From an uncultured Clostridia bacterium (GTDB lineage: Bacteria; Bacillota; Clostridia; Christensenellales; CAG-314): a stretch of DNA of 64,000 bases. The DNA lies in NCBI GenBank assembly GCA_947570215.1, contig CANOTO010000004.1:28522-92521 (forward strand). The letters run 5' to 3'. Shown in pieces: positions 1-8,598 of this stretch. Below the pieces are notes generated by a model. It worked only from the letters and a program-made list of their open reading frames with translations, was not told where the DNA came from and did not search any database. The position numbers and the translations under genes are program-made. Position 1 is the first letter of the stretch. The number at the start of each line of letters is the position of its first letter.

Positions 1-438
1 TCTTTCGGAAAGCTGCATAATGTCGCGGCAGACGTATGTCATTTCGGCAAGCGTCACATCGTTTACGGCAAATTGCGAGCATTTTGCAATCAATTCCGCA
101 GCAGCTTCCAATCGGGTTTTATTTCCGTCCGAGGGAAAAATCAAATAATTTTTTGCAAATACTTTTTTTAGACGTACGTACTTAGCCCAATTCTCGGCGA
201 AATACTCCTTCGCTTTTTTTTGCGCGTTTGTTTTTGCAGTTTTTAACGCTATTTCATTCAAGCAAAATTCCGTTTCCAGCGTATTTACACGTTTTCTTTC
301 CGGAAAATACCGTCGAGACAGCTTTTCTACTTGGTCGCAAAATTGAGCTTGCGTCGAAGGCAGTCCGAGCAGATGGTTGTAAACGTCTTTTTTTAAGTTC
401 CAGCGGATATTTTCGAATAAAAAGTTTGTTGAAGCCAT
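1..438 (-). CDS. Hypothetical protein, C-terminus off the left edge (partial)
   Basis: An open frame of 146 codons runs from an ATG at 436-438 to the window edge without a stop. An AGGTGA ribosome site lies just upstream on the minus strand. The visible part begins MASTNFLFENIRWNLKK and is rich in Lys, Ala and aromatic residues; residues 65-90 (around KTNAQKKAKEYFAENW) look helical. I do not recognise a family and see no signal peptide or membrane segment in the visible part. It is transcribed away from the gdpD-type operon, whose terminator lies between them. Confidence 0.7.
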   Translation of the reverse strand, partial: MASTNFLFENIRWNLKKDVYNHLLGLPSTQAQFCDQVEKLSRRYFPERKRVNTLETEFCLNEIALKTAKTNAQKKAKEYFAENWAKYVRLKKVFAKNYLIFPSDGNKTRLEAAAELIAKCSQFAVNDVTLAEMTYVCRDIMQLSER

Positions 439-507
439 ACGGTCACCTCGTAGTGAGATTATTGACGGTTTTTTCTCCGTTTACTCAACAAAACTAAAGT
501 TATACGT

Positions 508-540
508 AAAAAAAAACTTCTCCCGATTGTTCGGGAGAAG
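508..540 (-). terminator. Intrinsic terminator of the gdpD-type operon
   Basis: Perfect 10-bp inverted repeat CTTCTCCCGA/TCGGGAGAAG at 517-540 with a 4-nt loop. On the minus strand it is followed by a run of nine T (A on the plus strand at 508-516). It sits 10 bp beyond the stop of the 551-1939 gene. Confidence 0.92.
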
Positions 541-550
541 CCGTAGCGGG

Positions 551-1939
551 CTATTCGGATTTTACGCGGTTTCTTTTGCGGCAATTTTCCAGCATCAAAG
601 GTTTCTTGTTGTCCAAAATATATTGAAGATTTTCTACCGGAACGTTAAAGGCTTTGATTGTTTCGAGTACGTGTACGTCCAAGGCAATGTGTAGGTCGTT
701 AGCAAATTCTTCGGGCAAATCGGTCTTGGTAAGTCGACTTTTAACAATAATCATCATCGGGTGATCGTTACGGCGATAGTGCGCGACCGCTTCGAAATTC
801 AATTCGTCGTACGTGAGCGACAGTTCAGGAACGTTTTTAGGGGTATCGTAAGCTGCAGGGGACGTGTCCTTGGTTCCCTTTGGCATATCGGGGAATACTT
901 CGGTTATATCTTTCGCCGTCTCTTTGCAATCGCTGTCTGCGCTTATGATGTCGCCGTCGAAGTCGTAGTCCGTATATAGATTAACCCCCGTAGGCGTAAA
1001 TTCCACATCGTAGCCGTTGCCGCCGTCGCTGTGTATATGCGGGTACTTTGCGCGGCTTTCGATTATCTCCTTTTGCAATTGAATTTTAACCTTTTTTCGC
1101 ATCGGTGCGAAAGATATATCCGTAAAATCGAACGGCAGCTTTTCGGCATAGAAGTTTATTTCCTTGCGGAAAATTACAGTTTTGGAAATTACAGGTAATG
1201 CAACCATTCCGCCGACCATTGTTGCGAGCGTCAGCGTCAAAAATACTATCGCGGCTGCTCCTAACGGTTCGTCGTCTCCTTCGGGGGAGAAGCATATTAA
1301 CAGAATAATAAAGACTATCAGCAGCAATGCCCATATGCCTATGGCTATAAGAAGCTTTTTGCGTTCGGGACAGGTCGGCTGTCTGGGGGTTAAATACTCC
1401 GCGTATTGCTCGGCAAGCGGGCGTTCGATAACTGGATTTATATTTGTCCGCCATATAAAAATACCGCAGGCGGTAACGCCTATTATAGCAAACACTACCC
1501 ATGAAACGATCAGCATTTCCTTATTTCCTACGCGTTTTTCCTGTAAAACCTTTTCGTAATCTATATTTGTACCATCGTCAGTTTTCAGTCCCAACGCCCA
1601 AGAATTTCCGGAAGCGAAGGTGCGCTCGCAAATAACGAGCGTTACTGTTTTGCCGACGTACGCGTCCCAGTCCAATGTATATTTGTCGTGGTTCCACACT
1701 GCGTTATATTCCTTCGTGTTGTTGCCGTCGTTTAAGGTGACTATGGCTATGCTTCCGTCCCTTTCGGCTTTTTCCACTGTTCCGGTAATTTCCAACACTC
1801 TGCCATTAAGATTTTGTTTGTCTATCATAGAAGCGGTAACAAGCATCGCAATCATCAATCCGAAAAAAACGATTAAAACCGTCAGTACATAGGTAAGGTT
1901 GCGCCTTAGTTTTCTTTCTACAAATACAGTGTTTTGCAT
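551..1939 (-). CDS. Unknown multi-pass membrane protein (462 aa)
   Basis: Not recognised at family level. It has one N-terminal membrane segment (about residues 17-40), then an outside domain of about 95 residues that looks beta-rich (NGRVLEITGTVEKAERDGS), a second segment near 142-163, two more near 195-217 and 226-252, and a soluble C-terminal region of about 200 residues that would be cytoplasmic. The start ATG follows AAGGAATATT. It lies 31 bp after the phosphodiesterase gene on the same strand and ends at a strong terminator, so the two are probably one operon. The outside domain resembles small OB-like or DUF3592-like modules only in general pattern; that is a guess. Confidence 0.85.
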   Translation of the reverse strand: MQNTVFVERKLRRNLTYVLTVLIVFFGLMIAMLVTASMIDKQNLNGRVLEITGTVEKAERDGSIAIVTLNDGNNTKEYNAVWNHDKYTLDWDAYVGKTVTLVICERTFASGNSWALGLKTDDGTNIDYEKVLQEKRVGNKEMLIVSWVVFAIIGVTACGIFIWRTNINPVIERPLAEQYAEYLTPRQPTCPERKKLLIAIGIWALLLIVFIILLICFSPEGDDEPLGAAAIVFLTLTLATMVGGMVALPVISKTVIFRKEINFYAEKLPFDFTDISFAPMRKKVKIQLQKEIIESRAKYPHIHSDGGNGYDVEFTPTGVNLYTDYDFDGDIISADSDCKETAKDITEVFPDMPKGTKDTSPAAYDTPKNVPELSLTYDELNFEAVAHYRRNDHPMMIIVKSRLTKTDLPEEFANDLHIALDVHVLETIKAFNVPVENLQYILDNKKPLMLENCRKRNRVKSE

Positions 1940-1970
1940 AATATTCCTTGTTTAATGTTATCCTTATATG

Positions 1971-3014
1971 TTACTTGCCAAATACTTCGTCGTATACTTT
2001 AAGCAATGTGTGCGGCAGGTTGGTCATAATTCCGTCCGCGCCTATTTCGATTAAATATTTCATATCGTCTTCGTCGTCGATAGTCCAGTAGTGTACGGCT
2101 ATGTTATGTTTGTGCGCCGTCTCTACAAACCATTTTCTATCGAGATGGATGTTGATACCTTTAACTTTTTGACTCATCGGTATTTGCAGTACGGCAACAG
2201 GTTCGGTATAGAACAAATCCAAGCCGACTGCTCCCGAAATTAGCAGAGCGGCTACTCCCGAATCCTGCGGAGAAAACAGCAGCTCCGGGTGATCTTCCTT
2301 GTGTATTCTTTTTAGTTCTGTGTAGATATCCTTGTGAAAGGACGCAAGCACCACGCGATCGAACGCGTCAAGGTCTTCGACTACCTTTATTACCGCTTTT
2401 AGAGCTTTTAATCCAGTTTCGCCCTTTTGCTTTATTTCAACGTTTACCGTATTGTTTGGAAACGCTTCCAATACGTCGATAAGACGCGTCACAAGGAATT
2501 TATCCGAGCTGCGGTTTGGCAGTCCGTTAGGGTAGTTGGGTACGTCCTTTGGCGTAACTTGTTTATTTTGGTAGTCCGTATATTTTATTTCTTCTACAAC
2601 ATTTCCGTTTTCCTTGCGGTTAAGGTAGGAAAAATCCACTTCCTGCTCCAATAAATCGGTGTAGTTCCAATCCGCAATAGCGCCGCGCGCATTCGTGCGG
2701 TAGTCGAGAGTGGTGTCGTGAGACATAATTATTACGCCGTCCTTGGTTATGGACACGTCCATTTCCATCATTACATTTGGATCTACGCTGTACGCGTTGT
2801 AGCACGCTTCTAACGTGTTGTCGGGAAATTCTCTGTTACCGCCTCCGTGCGCAATCAGCAGCGGACGGCTTCCCTTTTCGATAACGAACGGGTTGTCCGA
2901 TACGCTTTTAACACGCGGCACTAACGCCAATACAAGGTAAACGACGAGTATCGCCGCTATAACAATAGTAAAAATTTTCCAATTGAATTTGCGTTTCGTT
3001 TTTATTTCAGACAT
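1971..3014 (-). CDS. Membrane-anchored glycerophosphodiester phosphodiesterase
   Basis: GDPD-family TIM-barrel enzyme, which hydrolyses glycerophosphodiesters to glycerol-3-phosphate and an alcohol. One N-terminal membrane segment (about residues 14-34) anchors it, with the catalytic domain probably outside. The family motifs are visible: LLIAHGGGNREFPDNTLEA at about 52-70 (catalytic His and the E/N pair), MEMDVSITKDG with metal-binding acids, and IIMSHD with the second catalytic His. The C-terminal DDMKYLIEIGADGIMTNLP is the typical last strand and helix. Length 347 aa is normal for membrane-anchored members. An AAGGAG site precedes the ATG. First gene of a two-gene minus-strand operon. Confidence 0.93.
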   Translation of the reverse strand: MSEIKTKRKFNWKIFTIVIAAILVVYLVLALVPRVKSVSDNPFVIEKGSRPLLIAHGGGNREFPDNTLEACYNAYSVDPNVMMEMDVSITKDGVIIMSHDTTLDYRTNARGAIADWNYTDLLEQEVDFSYLNRKENGNVVEEIKYTDYQNKQVTPKDVPNYPNGLPNRSSDKFLVTRLIDVLEAFPNNTVNVEIKQKGETGLKALKAVIKVVEDLDAFDRVVLASFHKDIYTELKRIHKEDHPELLFSPQDSGVAALLISGAVGLDLFYTEPVAVLQIPMSQKVKGINIHLDRKWFVETAHKHNIAVHYWTIDDEDDMKYLIEIGADGIMTNLPHTLLKVYDEVFGK

Positions 3015-3037
3015 ATAATTCCACGCTCCTTAGCGTT

Positions 3038-3066
3038 ATTTTAACATAAAAAGCTGAATTCTGCAA
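3038..3066 (-). promoter_or_regulatory. SigA-type promoter of the gdpD-type operon
   Basis: On the minus strand, -35 TTGCAG (3061-3066), 17-nt spacer, -10 TAAAAT (3038-3043), 23 bp upstream of the ATG. The remainder of the gap (about 3067-3274) shows no gene or convincing RNA element. Confidence 0.6.
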
Positions 3067-3274
3067 TAAAAAACCGTCAACGTCAATTAAGCGGAAAGCG
3101 GCTGTAAACGTTACGTATCCTTATCCTTTGGGTAACGTAAGTTAATCTGTGCAATTGCCTCGCCCGCGCGTCCTGATAAATGCCGTAAAATAATTAACAT
3201 TATAGCGGCGGTTAAGAACTTGTATTGTCGTACGGCTATTTCTGTCAACGTAAGAAATATTCGTATAATTTCGC

Positions 3275-3303
3275 TTGCATTTTCCGACAATAAGACGTAT
3301 AAT
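3275..3303 (+). promoter_or_regulatory. SigA-type promoter of copA-csoR
   Basis: -35 TTGCAT (3275-3280), 17-nt spacer, -10 TATAAT (3298-3303). The expected transcription start is near 3310, giving a leader of about 90 nt before copA. Confidence 0.65.
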
Positions 3304-3309
3304 ATACAT

Positions 3310-3330
3310 ATACTCGGTGGGGGGGGGTAG
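3310..3330 (+). promoter_or_regulatory. Candidate CsoR operator containing a G9 run
   Basis: Directly downstream of the copA -10 box is TACTC...GGGTA, an imperfect inverted repeat whose right half is a run of nine G (3319-3327). CsoR-type repressors bind G/C-tract operators with TAC...GTA ends, and csoR is the last gene of this operon. The position over the transcription start fits repression. The match is imperfect, so this is inference. Confidence 0.4.
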
Positions 3331-3400
3331 CAGCTGTTGATTTTACAGTTGTTATGCTCCGTTGCGAAGTTTTTTTGTAAATTTTCATCAGGAGAATATT

Positions 3401-5983
3401 TTGAAGAAAAAATTCGATGTAATCGGTATGACGTGTTCGGCTTGTTCCGCGCATGTTGAAAAGGCGGTTGGTAAGGTTGACGGCGTAAAGAAAGTCGCCG
3501 TAAATCTGCTTGCCAACAGTATGATAGTTACTTACGACGACAATAAGACGAACGACGGATTGATAATTAAAGCCGTGGAAAGCGCAGGTTATTCCGCTGC
3601 GGTAAGCGATAACTTAAAACAGCCGTCCGCGACGGTAAAAAGGGTCGCGGTTGGAGTTACTTTGCCGCGGCTTATAGCTTCTGTCGCTATTTGTGTTGTA
3701 TTGATGTACGTGTCTATGGGGCATATGATTAAGCTGCCTTTGCCGTCATTTCTTACGGGAACGGAAAACGCCGTATCCTTCGCGCTTGTTCAGCTGTTGC
3801 TGTGTTTGCCCGTATGGTACTTAAACCGCAGTTATTTTATAAACGGCTTCAAGCGGTTGTTAAAGGGCGCGCCCAATATGGACAGTCTTATTGCCGTAGG
3901 CTCGTTTGCCGGCGGATTGTACGGTGTGATAGTAATATTTTTTATGAGCTATGCCTTGGGTAAGGGAGATATCTACACCGTAGCGCATTATCATCATTTA
4001 TTGTACTTTGAGTCGTCGGCTATGATACTCGCGCTTGTGGACTTGGGTAAGTATTTGGAAGGGCGTTCCAAAATTCGCACGGGAGACGCATTAAATAAGC
4101 TTCGAAAATTAGCTCCGCAATCGGCTATACTTATACGCGACGGCGTAGAAGCGGAAGTGGACTCGGCGACTATTAAAGCGGGTGACGTTGTGATAGTCAA
4201 GGCAGGAATGGCGTTTCCTGCCGACGGTACGGTTGCGGAAGGCAGCTGTTTCGCCGACGAAAGCAGCGTCAGCGGCGAAAGTCTTCCTCGCGAGCGTCAA
4301 TCGGGCGATTTCGTAATAGGCGGAACAGTAAATGTGAGCGGATACGTTAAGGTGCAGGTCTCTTCTGTGGGGCAGGATAGCGTCTTGAACAAAATAATCG
4401 CTCTCGTAGAAGAAGCCGGGACATCCAAAGCTCCTATACAGCGCTTGGCGGATAAGATTTCGGCGGTGTTTGTTCCGATAGTTATGGCGGTTGCTTTGGT
4501 TACGTTTATCGTTTGGCTTGCAGTCGGTCAGCCCGTATCGCAGGCGTTGGATTTTGCTATATCTGTGCTTGTTATATCATGTCCGTGCGCGCTTGGGCTG
4601 GCTACGCCGGTTGCGATTATGGTTTCCACCGGTAAAAGCGCGGAAAACGGAATTTTGATTAAAGACGGCGAAACGTTGGAAAAGCTTGCCGATATAAAGA
4701 CTGTAGTATTGGACAAAACGGGAACGGTAACTCTCGGTAAACCGTTTGTAAAACAATTCCGTTCTGACATGGACGAGTTCGAATTTTTGTCCGTTGTAGG
4801 CGGAATAGAGAAGCAAAGCGAGCATCCGCTCGGGCGAGCAGTTGTAGACAAGGCGGAGCAAGCGGGAGTTAGCTTGACGGTTCCGTCCGAGTTCGAAACG
4901 TTATCGGGACGAGGAGTCATAGCAAAGGTTGACGGTAAAAAATATGCCATTGGCAACAAAAGGCTAATGGACGAGCAGAGCGTAAACGTAGCGGACTATC
5001 AAGCGTATTTGGACGAATATTCGCGCAGAGCTTTGACCTGTTTGATAGTCGCGCAAGACGGTAAATTCGTCGGTATTATTGGTGTTGGCGACGACGTGAA
5101 GCCTACGTCCAAGCAAGCGATTACAAGTCTTAAAAAGCTCGGTATCCGTCCCGTTATGCTTACCGGCGATAACGCGTTAGCTGCTCGGGCCGTATGCGAT
5201 GAAGTAGGTATAGACGAATTCTATGCCGAGGTGCTGCCTGCCGACAAAGAAAGGAAAGTTGCCGAATTGATGAATGACGGAGCAACTGCGATGGTAGGCG
5301 ACGGTATAAACGATGCGCCCGCGCTTGTACGGGCGGACGTAGGCTTTGCTGTCGCAAGCGGTTCGGATATCGCGTTGGACACTGCGGATGTGTTGCTTAT
5401 GAAAAACGACGTTCGCGACGTGCCGTACGCAATAGAACTCAGTCGTAAAACCAAACGTAATATCAAGCAGAATCTGTTTTGGGCATTTTTCTACAATGCG
5501 TTGGGAATTCCGCTTGCTGCGGGCGTATTGTACGCTACGCCGTTGGGATTGAGACTAAGCCCAATGATAGGAGCTCTTGCGATGAGTCTGTCAAGTCTGT
5601 TCGTCGTGACCAACGCGTTGCGTTTGAAGCTTTTCCGTCCGCGCGGCGTTCGCGGTGCTGTAAAAGGCGACGGAGCTTCCGGCGCAATACGCGAATGCTC
5701 GATCGAGAAATGCGAGCGTAATTTGGAACTTAATTCGGAAAATATAAATAACAAAAAGGAGAGTGCGATGAAGTATCAATTGCAAATCGAAGGTATGATG
5801 TGTCAACGTTGCGTTGCGCACGTTACAAACGCCCTTTCAAGCGTTTCGGGAGTAACGGACGTTACCGTAAGTCTTGCGGACAATAACGCCGTGGTTACTG
5901 CGGACAGCAGCGTTCAATCCGAAACGCTCAAAAGGGCTGTGGAAGAACAAGATTACACTGTAAAGGAGATTGTAACGTTATGA
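3401..5983 (+). CDS. copA: Copper-exporting P1B-1 ATPase with N- and C-terminal HMA domains
   Basis: Pumps Cu(I) out of the cytoplasm using ATP. An N-terminal HMA domain carries GMTCSAC (Cys12, Cys15). Membrane segments follow; ISCPCALGLATP holds the CPC ion site, DKTGTVT the phosphorylated Asp, SEHPLG the HP motif, GDGINDAPAL the hinge, and AMSLSS the last-helix Cu(I) motif. After the last helix come about 45 linker residues and a second HMA domain with GMMCQRC. I chose TTG at 3401: GGAG at 3391-3394 gives a 6-nt spacer, whereas the upstream ATG at 3362 has no ribosome site and adds 13 unmatched residues. The stop overlaps csoR in ATGA. A C-terminal HMA on CopA is unusual; see the internal start at 5768. 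Confidence 0.95.
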   Translation: MKKKFDVIGMTCSACSAHVEKAVGKVDGVKKVAVNLLANSMIVTYDDNKTNDGLIIKAVESAGYSAAVSDNLKQPSATVKRVAVGVTLPRLIASVAICVVLMYVSMGHMIKLPLPSFLTGTENAVSFALVQLLLCLPVWYLNRSYFINGFKRLLKGAPNMDSLIAVGSFAGGLYGVIVIFFMSYALGKGDIYTVAHYHHLLYFESSAMILALVDLGKYLEGRSKIRTGDALNKLRKLAPQSAILIRDGVEAEVDSATIKAGDVVIVKAGMAFPADGTVAEGSCFADESSVSGESLPRERQSGDFVIGGTVNVSGYVKVQVSSVGQDSVLNKIIALVEEAGTSKAPIQRLADKISAVFVPIVMAVALVTFIVWLAVGQPVSQALDFAISVLVISCPCALGLATPVAIMVSTGKSAENGILIKDGETLEKLADIKTVVLDKTGTVTLGKPFVKQFRSDMDEFEFLSVVGGIEKQSEHPLGRAVVDKAEQAGVSLTVPSEFETLSGRGVIAKVDGKKYAIGNKRLMDEQSVNVADYQAYLDEYSRRALTCLIVAQDGKFVGIIGVGDDVKPTSKQAITSLKKLGIRPVMLTGDNALAARAVCDEVGIDEFYAEVLPADKERKVAELMNDGATAMVGDGINDAPALVRADVGFAVASGSDIALDTADVLLMKNDVRDVPYAIELSRKTKRNIKQNLFWAFFYNALGIPLAAGVLYATPLGLRLSPMIGALAMSLSSLFVVTNALRLKLFRPRGVRGAVKGDGASGAIRECSIEKCERNLELNSENINNKKESAMKYQLQIEGMMCQRCVAHVTNALSSVSGVTDVTVSLADNNAVVTADSSVQSETLKRAVEEQDYTVKEIVTL
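5768..5983 (+). CDS. Possible internally initiated CopZ-like copper chaperone (nested in copA)
   Basis: Within copA and in the same frame, AAGGAG (5756-5761) lies 6 nt before an ATG at 5768. Translation from here gives a 71-residue stand-alone HMA domain (MKYQLQIEGMMCQRCVAHV at the start), the size and shape of CopZ. The preceding sequence is AT-rich (AATATAAATAACAAAAAGG), like an intergenic leader. Either a separate copZ has fused to copA by loss of a stop, or both full-length CopA and free CopZ are made. Seen: the site and spacing. Inferred: that it is used. Confidence 0.45.
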   Translation: MKYQLQIEGMMCQRCVAHVTNALSSVSGVTDVTVSLADNNAVVTADSSVQSETLKRAVEEQDYTVKEIVTL

Positions 5984-6237
5984 CGGGAGATACTACAAAA
6001 GTAAACAGACTGCTTAAAACGGCTCGCGGTCAGATAGACGGTATACTTAAGATGATCGAAGAAGACCGCTATTGTATAGAAGTGTCTAATCAGATTATGG
6101 CTTGTCAAGCTATCTTGTCGAAAGTAAACCGCGAAGTGCTTAACGCGCATATAAACCATTGCGTGCTAAACGCTACGGGAGACGAGCGTCAGGAAAAATT
6201 GGATGAAATCGCTAAGATTTTGGATAACTTGATGTAA
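5980..6237 (+). CDS. csoR: CsoR-family copper-sensing repressor
   Basis: All-helical DUF156-type repressor (85 aa) that releases DNA when it binds Cu(I). The family pattern is complete: RLLKTARGQIDGILKMIEED in the first helix, then Cys in RYCIEV, and HINHCV supplying the His and second Cys of the C-H-C copper site. It overlaps the end of copA in ATGA, so the repressor is co-translated with the pump it presumably controls. RcnR/FrmR relatives lack this exact C-H-C set, which favours copper. Confidence 0.92.
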   Translation: MTGDTTKVNRLLKTARGQIDGILKMIEEDRYCIEVSNQIMACQAILSKVNREVLNAHINHCVLNATGDERQEKLDEIAKILDNLM

Positions 6238-6284
6238 TTGATTTTAGTTGAAAGAATTGACGATACCCGTCATATATTAAAGGT

Positions 6285-6563
6285 ATGAACGATTCTTTTA
6301 ACGAAAGCATATCCGAGATATGCGGGCTGGAATTGGCTACTTTAATCGGAAGCTACAAATATTCTGTATTCGGCAATAGTACTGTGGTTATCGAAGGGCA
6401 CAAGGGCATAGTAGGCTACTCGGACGAAGTAGTCTCTTTTGCCGTTTCCAAAACGGTGTTGAATATCGAAGGCGCGAATTTGCGTATCAGGTGTTTGGAA
6501 AAGCGTTTTGCTGTGGTAACCGGAAATATTTGTCAAGTAGGGGTATTAAACGATGAAAAGTAG
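6285..6563 (+). CDS. yqfC: Sporulation protein YqfC (YabP/YqfC family)
   Basis: Short 92-aa protein of the YabP/YqfC family, made in the mother cell in spore formers. The match is by size, by the beta-rich pattern (NSTVVIEGHKGIVGYSDEVV, then LRIRCLEKRFAVVTG), and by its position directly before yqfD with a 11-bp overlap. No ribosome site is visible at good spacing; a TATATT box ends 6 nt before the ATG, so the mRNA may be leaderless. A CATATATT element here also resembles a SigE -10 box, but no good -35 was found. Confidence 0.85.
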   Translation: MNDSFNESISEICGLELATLIGSYKYSVFGNSTVVIEGHKGIVGYSDEVVSFAVSKTVLNIEGANLRIRCLEKRFAVVTGNICQVGVLNDEK

Positions 6564-7635
6564 CTGCGTTATATCCTTCGAAGGGTTAAACTTAAACCGT
6601 TTGTTCAATACTCTTTGCAAGCGCGATATAACGGTGCTGAACATTGTAAAGCGCGGAAAGCTTTGCGAAATCGAAGTTCCGCAAACTCGTTTGCGCGAAG
6701 TTATTGCGTTGTTGGAAGAAAGGTGCTATAATGTAGTGGGAATACGCTATAAGGGCGTTTCCGCCGTCAGCCGATTTGTTCGAGCACGTTTTGTTCTACC
6801 TGTAATTATTTTGTTGTGTGTGGCTATGACTGCGGTTTTATCTCAATTCTGCTTTCGTATCGAAGTCGCGGGAGATTATGATAATAACGCGGTTTTGCAG
6901 GCGCTGTCTAACGCGGGCGTTCGCGTAGGCGGACGGCTGTACGATTGGAATGTGGACAAGGTTGAAAATTCCGTAGCCAACGAACTGGACGCTATGTACG
7001 CGGTAGTATCTCGCAAGGGCAGCGTAGTTTACGTAAATGCCGTCAAGCGTAAGGAAATAGACGAACCTGTCGATATGACTAAGCGGCGCGATATTGTGGC
7101 TACGCGTGACGGGGTTGTGGCAAGCGTTATGTGCGAGCAGGGAACCCCGCTTGTGAAGGCGGGCGACACGGTTAAAGCCGGCGACGTACTTATAGCGGGG
7201 CATAGAATTTTCAACGACGGAACGAGCAGAGACGTTTATGCTCTCGGACGCGTGACAATTCAGCTTACCGCTGTCGGTTTCGCCGAATACACGGGTGTGC
7301 GAACCGTCGATCAGCCTACAGGAAACTTATTCAAAACTACGGGAGTAGTTTTGTTCGGTAAGGAATACGCTCGTGATTGTCCTTTCGAGCGTTATACGAC
7401 GGACAAAAGTGTAGCTTATTTGCATCCGTTGAATTTACAGATTGTAACAACCGTATATTGCGAAACAGAGCGCGTTACCGTTTCCGCTACTGTCGACGAA
7501 TGCGCGGAAGAACTGAAAGCGCAGGCGTACGAAGTAGCCAAAGGCAATTGCGACTTTGCAATTGACGAAGTAATATACGACGTTAATGCAAGCGGAGCGG
7601 AAGCGAGATTGATCGGAAAAATAGAATTACGATAA
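6553..7635 (+). CDS. yqfD: Sporulation protein YqfD
   Basis: 360-aa YqfD/SpoIV-type membrane protein, mother-cell expressed and needed for normal sporulation in relatives. A cytoplasmic N-terminal domain of about 75 residues precedes one membrane segment (about 78-96, FVLPVIILLCVAMTAVL). The outside part contains a POTRA-like stretch (FRIEVAGDYDNNAVLQAL) and the typical ...GTPLVKAGDTVKAGDVLIAG biotin-carrier-like turn. It starts inside yqfC and ends 12 bp before phoH. Confidence 0.9.
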   Translation: MKSSCVISFEGLNLNRLFNTLCKRDITVLNIVKRGKLCEIEVPQTRLREVIALLEERCYNVVGIRYKGVSAVSRFVRARFVLPVIILLCVAMTAVLSQFCFRIEVAGDYDNNAVLQALSNAGVRVGGRLYDWNVDKVENSVANELDAMYAVVSRKGSVVYVNAVKRKEIDEPVDMTKRRDIVATRDGVVASVMCEQGTPLVKAGDTVKAGDVLIAGHRIFNDGTSRDVYALGRVTIQLTAVGFAEYTGVRTVDQPTGNLFKTTGVVLFGKEYARDCPFERYTTDKSVAYLHPLNLQIVTTVYCETERVTVSATVDECAEELKAQAYEVAKGNCDFAIDEVIYDVNASGAEARLIGKIELR

Positions 7636-7647
7636 TCGGAGGTTTAA

Positions 7648-8598
7648 TTGGTTTCTAAAATTATCGAAACGTCGTCTATGGACGAATTGATAAAATTATT
7701 CGGACCATTCGACGAGAATACAAAGGCGATAAGCGCGGCTTTGGACGTGCGGTTCGTTTTACAGGACGGTCAATGCAGCGTATACGGCGAAGAACATAAC
7801 GTCGACAAGGCTATGTCCGTTATAGACAAGCTTAAAAGCTTTATTTACAACGGCGACAGCGTTGATATAGGCAGAGTCAACTATTTGCTTGATTGCGTCC
7901 GCGACGACAAGCTTGACGAAGTGGACGAGTTGTTGGGCGAAATGGTGGCGATAACCAATCGCGGCAAACCCATCAAGTGCAAAACTGTAGGTCAAAAGAA
8001 ATACGTCGATTTAATGAAAAAGAAAACGGTAACGTTCGGCGTCGGCCCTGCAGGCACAGGCAAAACTTATCTTGCCGTCGCCATTGCCGTTAACGAATTC
8101 AAGGCGAAAAAGGTTGACAAAATTATACTTACGCGTCCTGCTGTGGAAGCGGGCGAAAAGTTGGGTTTTCTTCCCGGTGATTTGCAGGAAAAAGTCAATC
8201 CGTATTTGCGACCGCTGTATGACGCTTTGCAGGAAATGTTCGGCAACGAAACGTTTTCTAAAATGCTGGAACGCGGAACTATCGAGATAGCCCCGTTAGC
8301 GTATATGCGCGGAAGAACGCTTTCCAACGCTTACGTCATATTGGACGAAGCGCAGAATACTACGAAAGAACAGATAAAAATGTTTTTGACAAGACTCGGA
8401 GAAAACAGTAAAATGGTAATTACGGGAGACCTTACGCAGGTTGACCTGCCGAAGGGCTTGACTTCGGGACTGAAACACGCTATAAGAATACTCAAGGATA
8501 TCGACGATATAGGAATAATAAAACTGAGCGAACGGGACGTAGTACGGCATCCGTTAGTGCAGAAAATCGTCAAAGCGTACGAAACAGAGGATAAATAA
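7648..8598 (+). CDS. phoH: PhoH-like ATPase (YbeZ type)
   Basis: 316-aa PhoH-family P-loop ATPase, thought to act with YbeY in RNA processing. Walker A GPAGTGKTYLA and Walker B VILDEAQNTT are clear, and the N-terminal 100 residues match the small RNA-binding region found in this subgroup. The start is TTG at 7648 with GGAGG at 7638-7642 (5-nt spacer); no ATG fits. Its stop overlaps the next ATG. Confidence 0.93.
   Translation: MVSKIIETSSMDELIKLFGPFDENTKAISAALDVRFVLQDGQCSVYGEEHNVDKAMSVIDKLKSFIYNGDSVDIGRVNYLLDCVRDDKLDEVDELLGEMVAITNRGKPIKCKTVGQKKYVDLMKKKTVTFGVGPAGTGKTYLAVAIAVNEFKAKKVDKIILTRPAVEAGEKLGFLPGDLQEKVNPYLRPLYDALQEMFGNETFSKMLERGTIEIAPLAYMRGRTLSNAYVILDEAQNTTKEQIKMFLTRLGENSKMVITGDLTQVDLPKGLTSGLKHAIRILKDIDDIGIIKLSERDVVRHPLVQKIVKAYETEDK

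Noticed and set aside
3362..3400. Upstream ATG extension of copA
   Set aside because: No ribosome site, and the TTG at 3401 has GGAG at the right distance directly before the HMA domain.
6248..6278. Full SigE promoter before yqfC
   Set aside because: The -10 resembles CATACATT but no -35 at 14-15 nt was convincing, so not listed as a feature.
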